From NCBI GenBank assembly GCA_930991035.1, contig CAKNRV010000009.1, positions 1 to 38,845 of the forward strand: a DNA stretch of 38,845 nt. Direction: 5' to 3'. The stretch's first letter is position 1. Every line of letters begins with the position of its first letter. Below the pieces are notes generated by a model. The model searched no databases. It was not told the origin of the DNA and saw nothing but the letters and a program-made list of their open reading frames with translations. Below, piece after piece: positions 33,491 through 38,845 of the stretch. Both the position numbers and the translations under genes were made by a program. Source of the stretch: an uncultured Clostridium sp. Its GTDB lineage: Bacteria > Bacillota > Clostridia > TANB77 > CAG-508.

Positions 33491-35833
33491 ATGAATGTTA
33501 AAGATGCACAAAAGTGGTTAAACGACAATTTTGGAAGTTCAGCAGGATGGGTAGAAGTTGATGAGGATGGCGTAGCAGGATATAATACAATGGTAGCCTT
33601 TGTAAGGGCTTTGCAAATTTTACTTAGAATAGATGTAGATGGAGGATTTGGAAATGGTACAAAGCAAGCATATAATAATCTTTTTGGGGATGGACTAAGT
33701 GAAATAAACAATGCTGACAATAATTTTACAGTAAAAATGATTATATCATTAGTTAATTTAGCATTGCTTTGCAGAATAGAAGTATCTAATACAGATGATA
33801 TTTCAATATTCTCGGAAGCTACACGACAAGGAATTACTAGTACGATGTCTCAATTAGGAATAGATAATTATACCGGAGGAATAAGAGCAAGGGAAATAAA
33901 GGCTCTTTTTACAAGTGATGCTTACTATTTAATAAGTAGTGGTGATGCGACTACTAGAGAAATACAGCAAGCTATAAACTTGAAATATAGTGATATGTTA
34001 GATAATTATATAGCAACTAATGGTTTATATGATAGGAATATGAATAATGCACTTATAAAAATGATACAATATGAAATAGGAGTAACCGTAGATGGCGGCT
34101 GGGGAGAAGGCACTATGAGTAGTCTACCAGTATTAGGACCAGGTTCAAGTAGAAAAAATTTAGTGTATATCTTACAATATTTATTATATTTAAATGGATT
34201 TGACCCAAATGGGTTTGATGGTGGATTTGGTAACGGTGTAACAACAGCATTAAAGAATTTTCAAGAACTAATGAAATTAGATGTGGATGGATATTGTGGA
34301 CGACAGGCTTGGTCTGCATTAGTAGTAAGTTGTGGAGATACAACTAGAAGTGCTAATGCTTGTGACACCTGCTTTGAAATTACTGCAACAAGGGCACAAT
34401 TATTAAAAAATAATGGATTTGAAGTAGTAGGAAGATACTTAACTGGATACATTGGAGAAGATAGACCAAAAGCTTTACAGGATGGAGAATTAGAGACAAT
34501 TTTAAATTCTGGATTGAAAGTTTTTCTAATATATCAAGAAAATAACAGACAAATCGAAGATTTTAGTTTTGCATCAGGCAAGGCTGCAGGATTGTTAGCA
34601 TCAGAAGCAGCAATGAATAAAAAGGTTCCAAAAGATACAGTAATATACTTTGCCGTTGACATGGATGTTTATGAAGAGCAAATAGATGATAGTATAATTC
34701 CATTTTTTAGAGGAATTAATGCAAGCATAAGAGATGACTATAGAGTAGGAATTTATGGACCTCGCTTGGTATGCACGAGAGTATCAGAAGCTGGACTATC
34801 GGTTAGTAGTTTTGTTGCTGATATGTCATCAGGATATTCTTGCAATGTAGGGCAAAAGATACCAAATGATTGGAATTACGATCAGTTTAAAGAAATTTCA
34901 AATTATCAAGGTGAACTGGATATTGATAAAGTGAATTTTGCAGGAAAAATTGAACCAATTTCTAGCATAGATGAAGAACCTGGGGATGCTAGTGAAGTAA
35001 ATAAAAAAGTAATAAATTTCTTAAGAGAAGCTTACAATTTAGCTAGTGAATATAATGGGGGAAATGCAACTGTTATGGAAAATAATTCTTTAGTAATTCA
35101 ATATATTGCTTATAGAGACTATGATAGTTCAGCATGGAATACTTTATTAGACCATAATGCAGCTGGAGTTAATTACATAAAAAATAACATATCTAAAGAG
35201 GGACGAGACTTGAGTTTGTATGACTTCAGATATAATAAATTAATATCTTTACCACATCTATTTTCTTCCTTATATTGTGTACTAAACAAAAGAACTCTTA
35301 TACCAGCTACTGATGCGATTATTGCAGATTTAACTGGTTGGGCAGGAGATTTATTACAATTTGCAGCAAATTTTGAAAAAGAATTTAAAGAGAATAAGCA
35401 CCCAATGTATACGCCAGAATATATTGAACAAATAATTGGTTCAAAATCCGATAGTGCAAGAGGATTGGGATTTGACTTAGAAGATTTAATACAAGATACT
35501 GATGTATGGTCATTATATAAAAACTTAAAAACGATAAGAATAGACGCTGTTTTCGAAGGATATTATAGAAATGCTGTTATTGACAGAGGAAATAGATTTG
35601 TAGAAAATAGAGCTGAGTGGGGAAATATGCCAGATAATGTATCGGATAACGATACAAATTATAAAAAAATTTATGAATTAGCAAAACAGTATTTAACTAT
35701 GGATGTAAGTACTCTTGAAGGTTTAGCTGCTTTGGCATTTCAAGCACTTATAATAAAATCTGGATGCTCTATGGAAATTCTCCAAGAAAGCATAGCCCAA
35801 GCATTTGCAAATAAAGTTACTTCTATGATATAA
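33491..35833 (+). CDS. Large DUF1906 glycoside-hydrolase-like protein with peptidoglycan-binding repeats
   Basis: 780 aa. Three or four peptidoglycan-binding-like repeats fill about residues 1-285. They are marked by VDGGFGNGTKQAYNNLFGDG, VDGGWGEGTMSSLP, and FDGGFGNGVTTALKNFQE with VDGYCGRQAW. A DUF1906 (Rv2525c/GH25-like barrel) domain follows at about 295-500 (VVGRYLTGYIGEDRPKAL, VIYFAVDMDV, RVGIYGPRLV). The last 270 residues are a domain I do not recognise, with LPHLFSSLYC, DLTGWAGDLLQFA and GFDLEDLIQDTDVWSLY. The final domain is shared with the truncated copy at 37626. It is probably a secreted-by-lysis or exported cell-wall-active effector. About 60 glycine codons, none with an inserted C. 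Confidence 0.85.
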   Translation: MNVKDAQKWLNDNFGSSAGWVEVDEDGVAGYNTMVAFVRALQILLRIDVDGGFGNGTKQAYNNLFGDGLSEINNADNNFTVKMIISLVNLALLCRIEVSNTDDISIFSEATRQGITSTMSQLGIDNYTGGIRAREIKALFTSDAYYLISSGDATTREIQQAINLKYSDMLDNYIATNGLYDRNMNNALIKMIQYEIGVTVDGGWGEGTMSSLPVLGPGSSRKNLVYILQYLLYLNGFDPNGFDGGFGNGVTTALKNFQELMKLDVDGYCGRQAWSALVVSCGDTTRSANACDTCFEITATRAQLLKNNGFEVVGRYLTGYIGEDRPKALQDGELETILNSGLKVFLIYQENNRQIEDFSFASGKAAGLLASEAAMNKKVPKDTVIYFAVDMDVYEEQIDDSIIPFFRGINASIRDDYRVGIYGPRLVCTRVSEAGLSVSSFVADMSSGYSCNVGQKIPNDWNYDQFKEISNYQGELDIDKVNFAGKIEPISSIDEEPGDASEVNKKVINFLREAYNLASEYNGGNATVMENNSLVIQYIAYRDYDSSAWNTLLDHNAAGVNYIKNNISKEGRDLSLYDFRYNKLISLPHLFSSLYCVLNKRTLIPATDAIIADLTGWAGDLLQFAANFEKEFKENKHPMYTPEYIEQIIGSKSDSARGLGFDLEDLIQDTDVWSLYKNLKTIRIDAVFEGYYRNAVIDRGNRFVENRAEWGNMPDNVSDNDTNYKKIYELAKQYLTMDVSTLEGLAALAFQALIIKSGCSMEILQESIAQAFANKVTSMI

Positions 35834-35866
35834 TTGCATAGAAGATTAAAATTAAAGGTGTAAAAT

Positions 35867-36277
35867 ATGAAAAAATTTCTTATGATATTAGGTATTACAA
35901 TTAACATTATAGTACTATCATTTTGTATAGAAAAAATATTTTATAATTCTATAATTTTGCCCCTTCAATATGATTATATCTTGTGGTGTAATGCAAATGA
36001 AAGAGATTACATAAAAGGAAGATATGGTATAGAAGGAAAATATAACATTATTGTATGTGAAGTTAGTTGGAATCGAGAAAAAATGACAACTTATAAAATT
36101 AAAGAATTACCATATGGACTAGGACAGAAAATAGAAATATCATCAACTTTAGGGGAATATGTTAGAGAAAATAATAATACAGGAGAAGTAATAATAAAAT
36201 CTATAATTCCATATACCATAATAGGTGGAATAAACATTATACTAATTGCTATAATGATAAAAAGTAAAACAGCTTAA
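35867..36277 (+). CDS. Small membrane protein with extracytoplasmic domain
   Basis: 136 aa with membrane helices at both ends (about 3-22 and 111-131) and a domain of about 85 residues between them (LQYDYILWCNANERDYIKGR, with YNIIVCEVSWNREKM and LGQKIEISSTLGEYVRENNN). It lies 34 bases after the DUF1906 gene with AAAGGTG upstream. As a partner of the large enzyme it could be an immunity-like protein. This is inference from position only. Confidence 0.6.
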   Translation: MKKFLMILGITINIIVLSFCIEKIFYNSIILPLQYDYILWCNANERDYIKGRYGIEGKYNIIVCEVSWNREKMTTYKIKELPYGLGQKIEISSTLGEYVRENNNTGEVIIKSIIPYTIIGGINIILIAIMIKSKTA

Positions 36278-36504
36278 TATACTAACTACAACTGTTAAAT
36301 ATCTGCATAGATATAAGTTAGAGTTATTTATTAGTTATTACTAAATTAAAGCAGGGTTAAACCTGCTTTTTAAAATTTTAATAAACATATTTAATATTTG
36401 TTTATAAATTACATTGATTATTACTTCTGATATTGAAATCAAATTGTTTTTGATAACTATTTTATTAATATAACTAATACTATTTATAAAAAAGTTTTTA
36501 GTTA
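36278..36504. other. Gene-free interval with terminator
   Basis: The terminator stem AAAGCAGG (36348-36355) and CCTGCTTT (36362-36369) with a T-run ends the preceding operon. The remaining AT-rich sequence shows no gene. Confidence 0.6.
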
Positions 36505-36855
36505 CTATATATTTTTCTCGTTTTCTATACTTTTAAAGCTTTTTATAAGTTGAGTTGCAACATTAAAAAACTCTTCTTGTGTTTTAGAGTCTAACTTTTT
36601 TATTTCTTTAAAAATATCCTTATATCTAATTTCTAATTGTTTATCCACTTCAAAATCATCCATTAATAGATAATCGTAAGAAGTATCTAATTCTTTTACT
36701 AATTTTCGTAATAAAGTCAGAGATGGCAATTTGTTTTTTCTTTCTATGTTTGAAATATAACTTGCAACACTTCCAACTCTTTCCGCAAGTTCTTCTTGTG
36801 TTAGATTTCTTCTATTTCTTGCTTCTAATATTCTATCACCAATTTTATTATCCAT
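36505..36855 (-). CDS. XRE family transcriptional regulator
   Basis: 116 aa. Residues 7-62 form a classic HTH_3 domain (ILEARNRRNLTQEELAERVG, then VASYISNIERKNKLPSLTLL). The helical C-terminal part (about 70-116) probably dimerises. It resembles prophage or element repressors. Weak ribosome binding site GAGGT. It is divergent from other small genes and may control the lysis/lysin region. Confidence 0.88.
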   Translation of the reverse strand: MDNKIGDRILEARNRRNLTQEELAERVGSVASYISNIERKNKLPSLTLLRKLVKELDTSYDYLLMDDFEVDKQLEIRYKDIFKEIKKLDSKTQEEFFNVATQLIKSFKSIENEKNI

Positions 36856-36972
36856 AATATTACCTCATTTACAAAACTATAAATATGATAATATTTTGGA
36901 CTATTTTTTAAAATAAATACAAAAGAACAAAAATATTGCTCCTAGCAATATTTGAAAGCAAAAAAATAGATG

Positions 36973-37185
36973 TTAATCTTCTCGACAATATGTATTTCTC
37001 AAACTATTTGCTTGTTCAGAAGTTAATCTTTGATTCATAACTGCTAAGCCAATAAGTGAATCTATTTTATTCCATTTGCCTGTTTTATTTTCGCCTTTTG
37101 CACTTAATTCCACATAGTCAACTATTTCTTCAAATAAATAATATGGTATATTAAATTCCTGATTTACTATATTTTCTAACTTCAT
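36973..37185 (-). CDS. Small hypothetical protein
   Basis: 70 aa from the ATG at 37185, which has GGAGG 6 bases upstream. A longer in-frame ORF reaching 37344 lacks such a site. The sequence (FNIPYYLFEEIVDYVELSAK, then KWNKIDSLIGLAVMNQRLTS) is helical and acidic, similar in type to small phage or element proteins found next to XRE regulators. No family is recognised. Confidence 0.65.
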   Translation of the reverse strand: MKLENIVNQEFNIPYYLFEEIVDYVELSAKGENKTGKWNKIDSLIGLAVMNQRLTSEQANSLRNTYCRED

Positions 37186-37325
37186 AAATACCTCCGTATA
37201 GAGTATCTTATTACTTTCTACTAAAAAATTCAATACTTTACAAAACAAAAGTTGCGTATAATCCCCTCTTGAAATTATGAATTTTGCTATATTATAAATA
37301 AATTTGTATAATTGGAGAGAATAAG

Positions 37326-37565
37326 ATGTATTTATCTGATGCAATGCGTATAAGAATAAAGAAGTTAATTGAACAGAATAATATTAATGGAAATAAATTA
37401 GCTTTAAATTCGGGAATTAATCGTTCTAATATTAAGAGATTCTTAAGAGGAAAAAATAAGTCTATAACTATTGAAAGTATCACTCTTATTTGCCAATCAT
37501 TAGGCATAACTTTGAAAGATTTTTTTGATGATGAAGTATTTGAAAACGTAGATGTAAAAGATTAA
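37326..37565 (+). CDS. Small XRE family regulator
   Basis: 79 aa with an HTH_3 domain (LIEQNNINGNKLALNSGINR, then SNIKRFLRGKNKSITIESIT) covering almost the whole protein. Transcribed divergently from the gene at 36973. GGAGAG lies 6 bases before the ATG. A terminator at 37571-37600 follows. Confidence 0.85.
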   Translation: MYLSDAMRIRIKKLIEQNNINGNKLALNSGINRSNIKRFLRGKNKSITIESITLICQSLGITLKDFFDDEVFENVDVKD

Positions 37566-37570
37566 AAAAA

Positions 37571-37603
37571 TAGCCTACCTTATAAAAACAAGGTAGACTA
37601 TAA
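37571..37603. terminator. Terminator after the XRE gene
   Basis: TAGCCTACCTT (37571-37581) pairs with AAGGTAGACTA (37590-37600) with one mismatch. It immediately precedes the broken end of the duplicate lysin gene. Confidence 0.7.
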
Positions 37604-37625
37604 ACACTTTTTTTACACAAATAAA

Positions 37626-38758
37626 ACAGCTTTTTCCAAGCTATAAATGATTATATAGATAAAAAATATAGAGTGGGAATTTATGGACCGAGAGAAGTTT
37701 GTAGAAGAGTAGAAAAAGCTGGATTATGTGTAAGTAGTTTTGTGGCTGATATGTCATCTGGATATAGTTGTAATATTGGACGAAAGATTCCGGATAATTG
37801 GAATTATGACCAATACAAAGAAATAGCTGATATTTATGGAGATATGGATATTGATAAAGTAACATATAGTGGAAGAATAGAACCAACTTCAAGCCTTTCT
37901 GGCGATGATACTTCTAGTACAAGTAATATTAATAAAGAAACATATAATTTTATAAAAAGAATATATGATGAAATCATTAATATTAAAGGAAACATAGGAA
38001 TAATGGGAGCAAATTTGGAAACATTAAAATATTTAGCGTATCTAACATATGACAGTTATGCATGGGATTTACTAGTAGGTTATGATACAAGTCTCATTAA
38101 GAAATTAAAGGAAAGACTTATTGACAAAGGTGATGAAAGAAATTTATTAATTTACTCTAAAGACTATAATACATATATTACATTACCACATTTGGCTGTT
38201 TCGACATTAATGCTTTTAAAAAACCAAATAGGAGTTCCTACTTTAAACGGTATAATAGTAGATTTATGTAGTTGGGCAGGAGACCTTTTAACATTTGCTG
38301 GAAGTTTCGAAAAAGCATTTAAGGATGGTAAATATAAAGAGGAAGATTGTAGTATTGATAAATTAACAGAATTAATAATTGATGACAATGAGTTAAGCTT
38401 TGGACTAGAAGATTTAGTTCAAGACTTTGATGCATGGAGTCTATTCAAATTATTAAATGACAGGCCTATAAATGAAGTAATAGAAGAATATTATAATAGT
38501 GATAATACTAATAGAGTCAATAATTTCATTAACAGAAGAATGGCATATGGAGCTTATCCAGATACCATTGTAGACAGTGATTCTGCAAATACAAAATTAT
38601 ACAAACTCGCAAAATTTTATTTAGAGCAAGACTCTAGTTTTGTAAATGAGATAATAATGCAAATATTCCAGGCTATAAATCCACCAGAATTTACAATGAT
38701 TGAAGAATTAGCAGACAAAATTGCTCACGCATTTGCGAATAAGTTGACATCATTATAA
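37626..38758 (+). pseudogene. 5'-truncated copy of the DUF1906 protein gene
   Basis: From about 37628 the frame encodes SFFQAINDYIDKKYRVGIYG, which aligns with PFFRGINASIRDDYRVGIYG of the 780-aa protein. It then continues through the end of the DUF1906 domain and the entire unknown C-terminal domain (DLCSWAGDLLTFA, GLEDLVQDFDAWSLF) to the stop. The first 410 or so residues are absent and no ribosome binding site lies near the GTG at 37673. The two copies differ at many amino acids, so this is an old duplicate or a different allele. It could be a pseudogene or a silent C-terminal cassette for recombination. Confidence 0.75.
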
Positions 38759-38845
38759 ATAATGGAGTATAATTTAATGAAATTTATTATAAGGAGACCA
38801 ACTATGAAAAGTCAATAGATTTTTGAAAAAATTAAAAAAAATTTC

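Noticed and set aside
38769..38845. Short ORF MKFIIRRPTMKSQ at the right edge
   Set aside because: 13 codons only, ending in TAG with no homology or context to support it. It may be the broken start of a gene beyond the window.

Overview
The window is AT-rich, Gram-positive-type DNA. Genes begin with strong AGGAGG ribosome binding sites and include SpoVG, sortase, PadR, XRE, M14/M18 peptidase and GH25 lysozyme families. This suggests a low-GC Clostridia-like gut Firmicute. Stop codons TAA, TAG and TGA are all used as stops.

Layout. Positions 1-10.7 kb are chromosome-like: a DUF2975/XRE pair, an FAD-Rieske oxidoreductase, a secreted or anchored nuclease, a PIN-domain protein, tRNA-Arg(ACG), tRNA-Pro(TGG), a Fic protein, an M14 carboxypeptidase and an M18 aminopeptidase. 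At 10.78 kb lies the 3' part of a tRNA-Arg(TCT) gene, cut in its anticodon loop, which marks one end of an integrated element. From 11.1 to 29.8 kb runs a conjugative-element transfer module: HTH protein, VirB2-like pilin, PrgI, VirB4, VirB6-like protein, M23 hydrolase, sortase, Cna-B adhesin, SpoVG, RusA-like protein, VirD4, and an S1-like protein. A PadR/SEDS cassette interrupts it at 26.6-28.4 kb. From 29.9 kb to the end is a lysis/lysin region: holin, Spo0A-C-like protein, GH25 endolysin, a 780-aa DUF1906 protein, small regulators, and a 5'-truncated copy of the DUF1906 protein. No integrase or relaxase gene is visible.

Main discovery. Many transfer genes look broken into pieces, but every break has the same form: one extra C directly before a glycine codon GGA or GGT, which makes an in-frame CGG. 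I count 29 such sites, at (C position) 7942 (minus strand), 12595, 13772, 14355, 14365, 15203, 15635, 15663, 15961, 16106, 17881, 17927, 17982, 18016, 18110, 20423, 21243, 21550, 22073, 25112, 25122, 25363, 25469, 25524, 25780, 26042, 26199, 26245 and 28586. Reading CGGA/CGGT as one four-base glycine codon (a +1 frameshift at CGG) restores full-length, textbook proteins in 8 genes, including the VirB4 Walker A motif, the M23 zinc site, and the VirD4 Walker B region. I found no other kind of frameshift. Outside these sites an in-frame CGG occurs only three times, all in one gene, the PIN-domain gene at 4.9-5.9 kb. I infer that CGG is not read as ordinary arginine in the organism or lineage where these genes evolved, and that the ribosome shifts +1 there, or a tRNA-Gly reads four bases. 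A systematic sequencing artefact is the main alternative. The strict codon phase of the insertions argues against it.

Other points of interest are a family of hairpin leaders with a GCCC loop that cover the ribosome binding sites of at least four transfer genes, a duplicated structured RNA candidate in inverted orientation, and a PadR operator overlapping its promoter.
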